A stretch of DNA of 64,000 bases. It comes from Magicicada septendecula (lineage: Eukaryota > Arthropoda > Insecta > Hemiptera > Cicadidae). A program made the position numbers and the translations under genes. Shown here piece after piece: positions 44,309 through 54,109 of the stretch. The notes beneath the pieces were generated by a model, which saw only the letters and a program-made list of their open reading frames with translations, was not told the DNA's origin and did not search any database. Position 1 is the stretch's first letter; the number at the start of each line of letters is the position of its first letter. Location: contig CM068367.1 in the NCBI GenBank assembly GCA_034769895.1, positions 691,786,268 to 691,850,267 on the forward strand. The letters run 5' to 3'.

Positions 44309-47300
44309 TATAAGATCGCCAAATTCAGATCATATTTGATAACTATAAGTATGTAAGAAATGCTAAAAAGTAATATATTTTAATAAATAAATAATGAAGA
44401 GAATAAAAATATAAAATGTAATTAAGAAAGAAGGAGGAAGAATTATAAACTAAAAGTGATTATTAAAGAAAATCACAGACTAGACTGACAGACAAACGAC
44501 TTTGACCCAACCCCAGAGATTGGCCAGATAAGAACCAAAATAAAAGGAAACAAGACGAGAAGTGAAGGAGAATAAAAATGAAAATAAAAAGGAAACGAAC
44601 ATACTATAAAGGAAATAAAATGAAACAAGGCGAGAAAACACAGACAAGTAGTAGAGAATAGAGAAGGGAGAATTAATACAATCAAATATAATAAAGGAAA
44701 TGAAACCGGTAAAGAACCAATATAAAAGATAAATGTTAGTATTCAATAAGTGACAAATATAATTAATCATTGATAAAACCCGATAAATAAAAATACACTA
44801 GCCAAAGAATTAGAAGTAAATGTAAGTAAGAAATAGAGAAAGTCATGAACTTAATAAGTATATATAATATGTGTAAAGAAAGAGAGAGATATTGAGATAG
44901 TGAGAAATAAACTGAAAATAACTAAGTGACAAAGAAAAGTAATGATAGGGATTATCCACTAATAAACACTTGAATAAAAAGTTTAAGAAGTGCCCGTAGT
45001 GAAAGTGAAAAAACCCTAAAGTAAAATGATAGAGAAAAAACACTAAATAAATTATAATAAACACAAGATAATTTAAAAGTGAAAGTGATGAGTAAATAAA
45101 AATATTGTCAATGATAGCAATAGGGAAAATAGTGAATGCTAAGATAAACACTTAGTAAAAATGAACAAACACTAGAGGTTTAATAGTGAACAATAATAAT
45201 ATTTAAGAAAATTGTTAAGAATAGTAGTTAATGTAAACCATTAATTAAGTAGTAATGAACACTGAAGAGTGATGTTAACTGTATTGATTAGAAAAGAATC
45301 TTATTGTAAAGTTTAAAAGTACAGTATATAATAGAATTTAAAGGTGAGAACCCCATGAAAATGTAATCAGATAGTGTTACCATGGAATGAAGGCAAAGAG
45401 TATTTATAAAATAAGAAGTTTAAAATAATCAATAAACACCCATGTTATAAGGGAGGATTATTGAAGCAAGTTCAAAAGAGGTGAGGTTGTTTATCACCCA
45501 AAAAATAAAATAAAAGGTAATGAATTGTACACCAATATTACATATTAAGTGTTAAATAATTGTTTAAGCAAACTTATGAATAGGATATGGCTGGGGTAAT
45601 TATACCAACCATAGACCTAAATGTTGTATTTTATGTGATAAAAAGATAGTAATTAATAGCCATATTGTTGACATTGGCGGAGTAAATAAGTAAGAAAGGA
45701 AAGCAATGTTTGACTTAGAAAACGAGAAAACCAGTTAGTAAATAATTAGCAATACATGATGTATAAAATCGTAGTAACATAAAAATAACACAAAAACAGA
45801 ACCAACACACATCAAAAGGTAACAAAACCAGTTATAAGAACAAAATAAAGCATTAGGCTAAAATGAGATGTAATGTATATGAAATAAGTGAAAATCAGTA
45901 ATGGCTACTTAGACTTGAGAAAGGCCTAACTGTCAAACACCAACAAATTAATTAACAAATCCAAGGTGATTAATCAACCAAGAATAAATTGTAAATCTTA
46001 TTAAAAGCAAAATATTAGAATAAGGATTTAAATTAAAAGAGAAATGTAATTAGGAAATATTAAAATAATTGGAAAATTATAAAACATGAAAGAACCCAAT
46101 CTTGTGGGACACCAAAATAATCTTTGGAAGAAAATACAAATAGCCGTGACAATAATTAATACTTAGGAAGGAAGATAACGGAATGAAAGCAATCAGAAGA
46201 TATACAAGGATTTTAACTGAATTCAAATTTTGATAACAATGGAATTTTACCAAATTAACCAATCAGTTTCATTAATAACCATAGCAACTGCCGTTAGGGA
46301 CGGCATTACCGTTGAATATTGTTACTCGTAAAGTGATGCTCTTGGAAAACAGAAGCCAAATTTTGAACAACCAAATATTTAATTTAGAATGTTATAAAAG
46401 TTAACCAAATTACCAAAAGTGAATGAGAAGTAAGTAGACGATGACTGAAACCAATTAACTGATGTCGAAGACCCTTTAATTCAAAAAGAAGCGAATAAAT
46501 TACTCCGATAAAATTGAAAAAGATGCCCGAAGCCCGAACAATTGAAAATTGAATACGATTGCAGCTCCAGTACTTTTTACCAGATCAACTGCTTACCCCC
46601 AGTCTACTAAGTGGTTAAGTATCATTTAAATTACCCAAATTTCCGAAAAAACACACTTTCAATATTTATCACTATACTATGAAATATCACTAACTGAAAT
46701 TATTCTCTTTCAAAGATTAAATAAAAAACTAAGACACTGAAAATTTGTCAACTTATAAAATTAACCTATTGTTAGTTTACGAACCTTTGAAACACTTTTA
46801 CTACACTCCAAAAAACCATTTATAGCTACACGTTATAATATTTAAGTAGAAATATTGTAAGGTTGTGTATTTTTATTATTGTAATTGCATCTAATCCTTT
46901 TATCGTAATCTAAAGAATCCAGACGATCGAACGAAAATATTTGTATAGGCCTACTACTTCGGTAGAACGCCATTACGGTGTTTCTGTTACGTTCAGAATC
47001 GATACGTCAAAACCCAGAGAAGATTGTCTTAATTTAATTGCCGGTGCAAAATAATATAACAAACCAAATATAACCTGTGTCAAGGAAAAAATAATAACCG
47101 TTAAATAATAAACCAATACTGTGTGTAACCAATGTGTTTTATTTTCATAAGGAAAGTGTATTATTGATGTTGTACATTGTAGCGAACAGCTATGAATTGG
47201 CGGCTAGCGCTCAAGCAGTAAACATAGCAAACTGCTGGCTTGATTGTAAAAATAGATAAGCGGCGGGACCAGTTTAAATTCTCCATACCGCCTGAGCGGA

Positions 47301-47548
47301 ATCGCCGATAATACTAATTTTTTTTTAATTGTTTAAAATAAACAATTTGGCGCCACCCTGGATTTATACACCCCTAGTGAACCTCAGGTAAGGACTTCAA
47401 TACCTGGTTAATCGTACGTTCACGACGGACTCAATCAGCGGAAGTTACGTTACCGAGCGACGACGGATTGATAAGACACATTACACAAATTACACTCTGA
47501 CACGTTTACACTCTTGCAGAAACAGACGGACGGCGAGAACTGTTATAA
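44309..47548 (+). repeat. LTR of array 2, fourth copy
   Basis: About 3240 bp. It has a small insertion (AGGCCT near 46948) not in the other copies and a few private substitutions. Confidence 0.6.
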
Positions 47549-47550
47549 AT

Positions 47551-47570
47551 TGGCGACCAACTGGTGGGAC
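47551..47570 (+). other. Primer binding site, array 2 unit D
   Basis: TGGCGACCAACTGGTGGGAC, same as units A and B. Confidence 0.6.
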
Positions 47571-47622
47571 TAGAAGAAAGGGAAATACGAAATTCTAGCG
47601 GCGATTACGAAAGGAGATCAAG

Positions 47623-49223
47623 ATGCATACTAGAGGAGTGACAAAAAAATTGGCGAAGGACAAAGAGACGGAAGAAAATAGAGGGGAAGAAGAGGAAGGA
47701 ACATCAATTGAAGAAGTGGAGACAACAATAACCACAACAGAACCAACCCAATACAAAGAAATGGAACTACAGGCGGGTGACAAGGGAGAAGTTAGAGGAG
47801 ACCCGAACATACTAAAATTAATGGAAATGATGAATAGTATGATGAAAGAAACCAATGAAAATTTTAAGAAACAGGAAGAAAAATTCGACAAGAATGAGGA
47901 GAGTCTGAATAGTATGAAGAAAGAAACCAATGACCATTTTAAGAAACAGGAGGAGAAATTCGACAGCATGAATGAAGAAACGAACGACAATTTTCAGAAG
48001 CAGAAAGAAGAATTGAGACAAACCATTAACAAAAATAACGTAACCTTCCAACAATAGCTGAAGGAAATCAATGAAAAACTAAGGAAGAGATGAAGCAGCA
48101 GGTGATACAACAATTAAGGGAGTACCGAGAAGAAACTATACAACAGATCACCGAAACGAATGAGAAATTAGAGGAGACGTTGGAGAGACTGGAGAAGACC
48201 AACGAAACCGTTTCAGAAGTCCGTGAGGAAGTGATCAATAAAATAAACAATCTCGAAGGAGAAAATAAAAGGAGAATTGAGGAATGTCACGAAGAAACAG
48301 CCAAAAGATGTGAACGGGTGAACCAGGACATACATCAAGTCCAGGAAGAGAACCAGAAGGAGATAGCAGCTGTACAAACAGACCTGGGAGAAAGAATGGA
48401 AAGAGTATACAGCAATCTGAATAAAATCGACAGCAAGGTGGATAAAAATAACCAAAGAATTGATGAGATGCATAGACGGGAAGAGAAATTGCAGGAAGAA
48501 GTGGACGCATGGCGTGACCGGCCATGTAACACTAACCATATCATTAGCACTGACAGTCGGGATACGATCAACTTCCGCAATTATAAGAGAAACCCAATTG
48601 AATTCCTGAAAAGGGTGGAAGAGCTGATAGTAAAAAATCGCAAACCCGATGGACAACGGTGAGGGGAATGCTGGACGAGATGTTCAAAGAAACGTATGAC
48701 AACTGGTGGACCGCCACAAGACCAGACATCCAGAGCATCCAAGAATTCAAAACCCAATTCAAGGCGAAATACTGGTCTGAATCGATCCAGAACATGGTCC
48801 GCAACAACTTAAGTAACAACTTAAGGGAGGTATGAGAGTCAGAACGGACAGTCTCTCACATCCTACTTCCTGGGAAAGATCTGCATGTCAAAAAATTTGG
48901 AACCCCGCATTCCGGAAGAGTGTCTTGTAATACAATTGTCTTACCACGCAATACAGAAAGCCCGGATGTACAGTCAGGTCAAGACCATTCAGGACATGGC
49001 TAGTGTGTTAGAGAGCCATGAGCACGAATGGCAATACCGCAAGAATAGATTCTCGAGCTTCAGGAATAGTAAGGTAAACGAAGGACCATCATCACCAAAC
49101 CAACAAAGAGATAACAAGCCACCACAAAACAACCCTAATAATTACCAAGGGAATCAACGTGGTAATAATGCCCCCAGGAACTTTAACCGAAATGGGAACA
49201 ACAATAGTAATTTTAGAAACAAC
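47623..49223 (+). pseudogene. gag: Gag-like protein, array 2 unit D (truncated)
   Basis: It begins MHTRG. It shares the TAG and the A-run deletion with unit C (near 48055-48078) and the 1-nt deletion CGCAAACCCG with unit A (near 48646). Private changes are a short duplication of AACTTAAG near 48810-48825 and loss of nine bases near 48946. The gene stops inside the Asn-rich tail at 49223, where it joins leader sequence. It is the most damaged unit and marks the right edge of the array. Confidence 0.85.
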
Positions 49224-49340
49224 TACCTGGTTAATCGTACATTCATGACGGACTCAATCAGCGGAAGTTACGTTACCGAGCGACGACGGATTGGTAAGAC
49301 ACATTACACAAATTACACTCTGACACGTTTACACTCTTGC
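49224..49340 (+). repeat. Array 2 leader/LTR-end fragment fused to truncated gag
   Basis: TACCTGGTTAATCG to CACTCTTGCAG matches 28240-28355, upstream of the primer binding site. The junction with gag has TAC on both sides, so it looks like a deletion across a unit boundary at microhomology. Confidence 0.7.
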
Positions 49341-49616
49341 AGCAACTAGTGGTAAAGATTATTTACAAATTGACCATTACAACGAGTGACATAATAACAC
49401 AGGAGACACATACCCGACTTATTACACTAGGTATATAATTAAATAAATGAATAATTTTTAAACATTTTACATTCTTATGACAGATTTTTAGAAAAGTTCT
49501 GTGCATTATATAGATCAACAAGTTTCACATTTTGCTTATCATTATAGCAAGCTTTAACTTATCATTATATTTTTTTTAATTTCGAGCCATTCCAGATGTT
49601 TTCTCAATTTATAATG
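49341..49616 (+). repeat. Diverged relic of an array-1-type LTR segment
   Basis: AATTGACCA..ACAACGA and, about 80 bp later, TAATTTTT..CATTCTTAT..TTTTTAG occur in the same order as in the array 1 LTR near 412 and 517. No gene. Similarity was judged by eye and is moderate. Confidence 0.4.
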
Positions 49617-50001
49617 TATATTTGTATCTGACATGGAATTGTTACAGTTCTTAGTTAATTATGCGGGCTGCCGACATTATAAAAATGTATAAGGGGTGGT
49701 CTTGGTCGATGACATTAGTTTCCAATTATTTAATAGATATTGGCGGGTCAGTTATTTGATGTTTCCATATCACGGGGCGATAAAGGAATAATATACAGGC
49801 AGGCCGTGGGGCGTTTGAGTATGATGGCATATAAGTGTAACGGTGATTTTGTGAAATTTAATTGTGATGTTAGAGGCTGTTATGTGTTCTAGAGAGGGAG
49901 TGATAAATATATACATATATAAAAGTACCTTTTTATAATGTCGAGATTAAAAAAAAAAAAATTGTAGAGTTATGATCATGATCAGTTCAGATTGTGGGGA
50001 A

Positions 50002-50035
<34 letters not shown>

Positions 50036-50068
50036 AATACATGTATTATGTTCGACTTTATTGTTCGA
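49617..50068 (+). repeat. Block X, second copy (without the fold-back)
   Basis: Nearly identical to 19857-20260 plus 20870-20915. It starts at the same ATATTTGTATCTG and has a continuous TA run where the first copy carries the fold-back element. It ends where BEL/Pao pol begins. Confidence 0.8.
50006..50035. repeat. TA microsatellite (empty site of the fold-back element)
   Basis: An uninterrupted (TA)n run followed by AATACATGTATTATG, the same sequence that follows the fold-back in the first copy. Confidence 0.85.
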
Positions 50069-50200
50069 CTGTACAGGTTCGGGATCCCTAGAGTCATTTG
50101 AGATGGCGAACAAGGGGCGTGAGTTAAGGCAGGACTCTATTTGAGTTAGGATAGTTGTCATGGTTGTCATGTGACGAGACATGATGCCAGGTACCCTTTG
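50069..50200 (-). pseudogene. pol: BEL/Pao integrase fragment
   Basis: On the minus strand the frame reads ILTQIESCLNSRPL followed by SNDSRDPEP, a pattern characteristic of BEL/Pao integrase just before its C-terminal part. It is joined directly to the pre-RT linker of the same type of element, so RT, RNase H and most of integrase are deleted. It ends at block X; the 3' LTR is missing. Confidence 0.75.
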
Positions 50201-51866
50201 CAGTGAGTCGCTGAGGTGGGGACACCACAAATCTACCACTATTATTTCGGAAAGTGTTAGCGACAACATGACTTTCACATTCCGAGTCCTCAACGGAGGG
50301 AGCACGAGCAGCAACGTCCACTAAATTCCAGAAGTCCTTTAGTTGCGAGGAAATGGCATTATTATCTTCGCATGCTATGAATGACGAGACAGTCTTTGTC
50401 ATATCGACATTAAAGGGCAAGTTACCCGCAAGAATGAATCCCAATTTTGTCTCCTGTATTATGAGAAAGTGTGGGCTGCGAATAAATTTGACAGGTTCAA
50501 TTAATTGTAAATAGTACTGGGCACCAAGTAATATGTCGATTTGCGACGAAAAGTTCAGTTGCGGGTCAGCAAGGAATATGCCTTTTGGTATATTTAGGGA
50601 GGAGATATCAAACGATTCGGCAGGAAGATTATTCGTGATACTGGGAAGCACAGCGCAATGCACATTCAAACTAAAATTCTTATAACGAGAATGCAACCTT
50701 ACCCTAGTACTGAAGTCAGCTTGAGATAAGGAATTGTTTATATCAGTGATGGGTAATTGAGATTTAGTTAGCTTTAGACCCATGCGTCGTGCGAAACTCA
50801 TGGTGCAGAAATTAGCTTGCGATCCTGAGTCCAATAAAATCCTTACTGGGTGCTTCCTACCGGCATGGTTAGTTGTCATGCAGACAGCGGTGGATAATAA
50901 GATAGATTTGTTTGTTTGCAGTTTCAGTGAAAATTGATTGTTCCTACTCGAAGCCTTATTGCCTGATATGTGGATCATAGTGTGGTGGCGTTTAGCGCAT
51001 GTCCTGCAAGCAAATTTGGAAGGACAGTGTGCAAGATCATGGCCTGGACGTATGCAATTTATGCAAAGTTTATGTTTAATTAAAATATTTTTTCGTTCAA
51101 GGGGAGATATAGTCACGAATTGTGGGCATTCAGAGAGGCGGTGTTTACCACGACACAGCTGACAAATGTTATTGCTGATATGAGAATGGAATGTTGACCT
51201 AGTAAGATCAACCGGTTTAATAGCTTTGCGATAGGGAGTCTTATCGCTAACTTGTATTCTATTTACTGAACTGGTCGCGGCACCGATGTTCTGCATTATT
51301 TGTCTTCTACCATTTAAAAACTTAATAAAATTATTGAAATTAGGAAATCGCTCGTCGGATAGGCTTTCCTTCCATAGTCGGCATGTCTGGTTATCGAGTT
51401 TTTGCGTTAAATATTGAACGAAAATGATTTCAAAGGTATTTACCGGTAAATTTAATGAATTTAAATTATTTATATTTGCGGTAATTTCGTCAATGAATTT
51501 GGAAATGCCAACCATGGACTCTTGCTGAATGGACTTCATGCCCAAGACATTCCCTATATGATAGGCTGAGACAATTAATTTTCTGTCATACCTGGCCCTC
51601 AATAGATCAATGGCTACCGCATAATTTTCATGGGTTATTGGGAGAGATTTTATTACATTTAAAGCTTCGTCTCTTAATGAAGAGTGTAAATAGTGTAATT
51701 TCTGAATGTCCGTCAGGTCAGTTCTGACGTGTACTAGTTCCAAAAACATATTATAATAATGCTGCCAATCAATAATGTTGCCTGAGAAGCAGGGAAATTT
51801 AATTGGCTCTAACTGTATAGGGGAGGTTTTAATTGGCGTAACTTCAGCTTGAATCAATGGTTTTTT
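50190..51866 (-). pseudogene. BEL/Pao gag-protease polyprotein (internally deleted)
   Basis: A long minus-strand frame (51857-50124). In order: a DUF1759-like Gag region (LEPIKFPCFSGNIIDWQHYY), two Cys-rich zinc-knuckle blocks (CQLCRGKHRLSECP and CINCIRPGHDLAHCP, then CRTCAKRHH), an aspartic protease with RILLDSGSQANFC (DUF1758 type), and a linker with LKDFWNLVDV and EDSECESHV that normally leads into reverse transcriptase. Homology ends near GRFVVSPPQ and switches to integrase sequence, so the catalytic half is lost. The upstream gag start is in another frame. The displayed ATG is internal; the true start is at 52140. Confidence 0.9.
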
Positions 51867-52140
51867 GTTCTAATAAATGGTGTAGTTTGCACTCAATAGT
51901 ACAGAGATCATCCTCTGTTTGAACCCTGTCACTGACTGATGTGAAATCGGAATCATCAGCCTCAATCTGGGTCTGAATTTCATCATACTTCGCGGACAAT
52001 TCCATCAAGTGGCGGAGTTTAATTTTTAAGGCATGGTGATCGCTTATGTCCGGATCGAAATTGTCAGCGAATGTATTTACACGGGAGATAGAGGCCTTAA
52101 TTGTGCCCCGTTTTTTAATTAGCGCCTTCACATCAGCCAT
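51867..52140 (-). pseudogene. gag: BEL/Pao gag N-terminus, frameshifted from the rest
   Basis: It begins MADVKALIKKRGTIKASISR at 52140, the usual start of BEL/Pao Gag, and continues with helical, acidic sequence ending near HHLLEQKTI. An A run near 51862-51867 marks the likely 1-nt shift into the main frame that follows. Confidence 0.85.
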
Positions 52141-52974
52141 GACTGAAATGCAAAATGTGATTCGAAAACGATAGCTAAATATAGAGCAGGTGAACAATTG
52201 TTGTAATTTGAATAATTTACTACCTATATCCTGATATGGTGCGGGAGCCAGTGATCGGTATGCAACTTAATCTATTACTTATTATAATAGGTACTTATTT
52301 TCTTTAAAAAATAGTTATGGAAGTTATTGAAAATATGACGCATTCAAATTGAACATATACATATAGCTTCATCACATTACTTAAGTTTCTTAATGCATTA
52401 TTGTACAGCTGCGTAAATGAACATTTAGGTAAAAGTACAATTCTATGGCCACTTGACACTAATTTCTGTATATGTAAAAATTATTAATGATTTTTATATT
52501 AAATGCTATTAAATCTGCGTTAAAATATTACCGACTTTGCTGTACATCAAAATTATAAATGAAAAATTATAAGAAATGCAAGTTCATAATCACGTGGATT
52601 GTGAGTCCTGGCGTGTTCAAGATGGCTCCGATCCTGTTGTTTCCTTGGTGATCCTGTTCGGCAGGCCTTAGATGTTGGCGCAACTCTTGTTTCTGCTGGT
52701 CGGGTAACGCTCGAAGCTGCAGCTCTCCGTTTACCTTTGAAGTTCTGGAATTTCGCTGCTGTACGACAAATGATGATGACTTGTAGTGTCTTGCTGTCTC
52801 AGAGATGATGCTCTGCAGAATCTTGTAATGTCAAGTATGAAGTATTTTGAAAACAGTGAAGGCATGCAACGGCCAGCAATCTTAACTTTGAGAATATTTG
52901 GGCTTGAAACAAACGTTGTTTGGGCCCATTAAATGAAATATAGATGAAAATCTTAGTCCGAATCACGATTCGGA
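52141..52974 (-). other. BEL/Pao 5' leader
   Basis: The stretch between primer binding site and gag start of the BEL/Pao element, about 830 bp. No gene seen. Confidence 0.55.
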
Positions 52975-52992
52975 TCCGGCCGTGGTGGACCA
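52975..52992 (-). other. BEL/Pao primer binding site
   Basis: On the minus strand, TGGTCCACCACGGCCGGA follows the LTR end by 4 nt (TTTT). It ends in the complement of a tRNA CCA; the tRNA was not identified. Confidence 0.6.
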
Positions 52993-52996
52993 AAAA

Positions 52997-53447
52997 TGTT
53001 GCGTCTTAGACGCTCTCGAAGTAATCTTAAGTTAGTCTTAGAACGCTAGTTGATGAGGTAGCTGGTAAGAAATGAAATAACGAGGTGGACTGTATATGTT
53101 CTTGAGTTAATTGTTTATTGAAAATTGCTAGAAAATAGTTGCCTGGCGCGTGCAGTCTAGCGCGGCATAAATGCCTGATAAATAAGTTAGAATTAAATAT
53201 TGAAAGCCATAATCGTGTGTAGAGGCCGAGATCGCCTAAGTAACTAGCGCATGATGATCATGCTAAAATTTAGAAATATTGAAAATAATTATGTAGCCGC
53301 GGCTGGCGAACTGAGGCGAGTTGCCCGTCCGGAGTCTTGCAATTAACTAACTAAATTTGACTGATGCGAGCCTGCATACAAGCCGGCAGCAGATTAGCGG
53401 GGGAGAAAATGACGTCACTGCACGCGCGTCGCAATGCGGATGTTACA
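52997..53447 (-). repeat. BEL/Pao 5' LTR, 451 bp
   Basis: On the minus strand it begins TGTAACATCC and ends GACGCAACA, giving TG...CA ends just before the primer binding site. No second copy is in the window, in line with the 3' truncation at block X. Confidence 0.65.
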
Positions 53448-53480
53448 GTACAAAGTTTAAACAAGTACAAAGTTTAACCA
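53448..53480. repeat. Short direct repeat at the BEL/Ty3 junction
   Basis: GTACAAAGTTTAA occurs at 53448-53460 and again at 53464-53476, directly beyond the BEL/Pao LTR. It may be a target-site or repair duplication; the partner flank is lost. Confidence 0.5.
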
Positions 53481-54101
53481 TGTGGTATCTTGTTCTTCTC
53501 CCCACGTCCACTTGTCCTTGGATGATAACTGTCGGGCGAATTTTGATGTTAGCTCTGAATAATTCCCCTGGAACTTACGGTAATAATTACATATACAGAG
53601 GAAGGATTGTAACTGTTTCTTGTTTTTGGGTGTTGGGAACGTCAGTATTGATTCAATTTTTTCTTGGGATGGGGTGATCCCTTGTTCTGATAGGTTGAAC
53701 CCCAGGAACTGTACCTCGTCCGCTATCAATTTTGACTTCTCGAGCTTGAGCGTAATATGGTTTTCAGTTGTGTACTGAAGTAGACCGTTGTGTACTGAAG
53801 TGTCTCTTGTCCGAGGATTTGATCCATAATCTTGACAAATACGGCTACTGAATTGACCAGTCCGAATGGTAGCCGTTTAAACTGGTAATTCCGGCCTTCA
53901 AAAATAAATGCCATGTACTTGCGGCTGTCTGGGTGTAGTTCAACCTGCCAATACCCGCAGACGGTATCCCACATGCTGATAAACTTGGTCCCGTGGAACT
54001 TCTTCAATATCTCTTCAATCTCTCCCGGGGGTCTTCGGTCATTGACTATCACCTTGTTAATTTCTCTCGCGTCCAGGCAAATTCTCACTTTTCCGTTTTT
54101 C
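53457..54101 (-). pseudogene. pol: Ty3/gypsy reverse transcriptase, central and thumb parts
   Basis: Minus strand. The first piece has VPKKNGKVRICLDAREINK, FISMWDTVCGYWQVELHP and YQFKRLPFGLVNS, the fingers and palm of reverse transcriptase. The YxDD catalytic box expected after MDQILGQE is absent: the sequence there has two copies of TTGTGTACTGAAGT close together and the frame changes. The second piece has EVQFLGFNLSEQGITPS and FLCICNYYRKF, the thumb, and stops at the BEL/Pao LTR. The enzyme copies element RNA into DNA; this one cannot be active. Confidence 0.9.
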
Positions 54102-54109
54102 TTTGGGAC
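54102..54109. repeat. hAT target-site duplication, left copy
   Basis: TTTGGGAC, repeated exactly at 56571-56578. Confidence 0.95.

Larger units (their letters stand above)
25157..49340 (+). mobile_element. Tandem array 2: second family of gag-only LTR retroelements
   Basis: TATAA(C/G)ATCGCC restarts at 25157, 31538, 37924 and 44309, giving periods of 6381, 6386 and 6385 bp. Each unit has an LTR, primer binding site, gag, noncoding DNA and polypurine tract in the same order and orientation as array 1, and again one LTR lies between neighbours. There is no pol. Protein-level similarity to array 1 gag is clear (MHTRG, DNWWTA, KYWSESTQN, NLEPRIPEECLVIQLSYHY), but DNA similarity is patchy. Units are very similar, yet each gag is disrupted differently. 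Unit D is truncated in gag at 49223. An independent, more diverged LTR start lies at 62157. Confidence 0.9.

Noticed and set aside
1..49340. Regularly spaced repeats as a CRISPR or satellite DNA
   Set aside because: The repeat unit is a whole retroelement of over 6 kb, and the genome is eukaryotic.
52228..52256. TGGCTCCCGCACC on the minus strand as the BEL/Pao primer binding site
   Set aside because: TGGTCCACCACGG at 52992 is better placed, directly after a TG...CA LTR.
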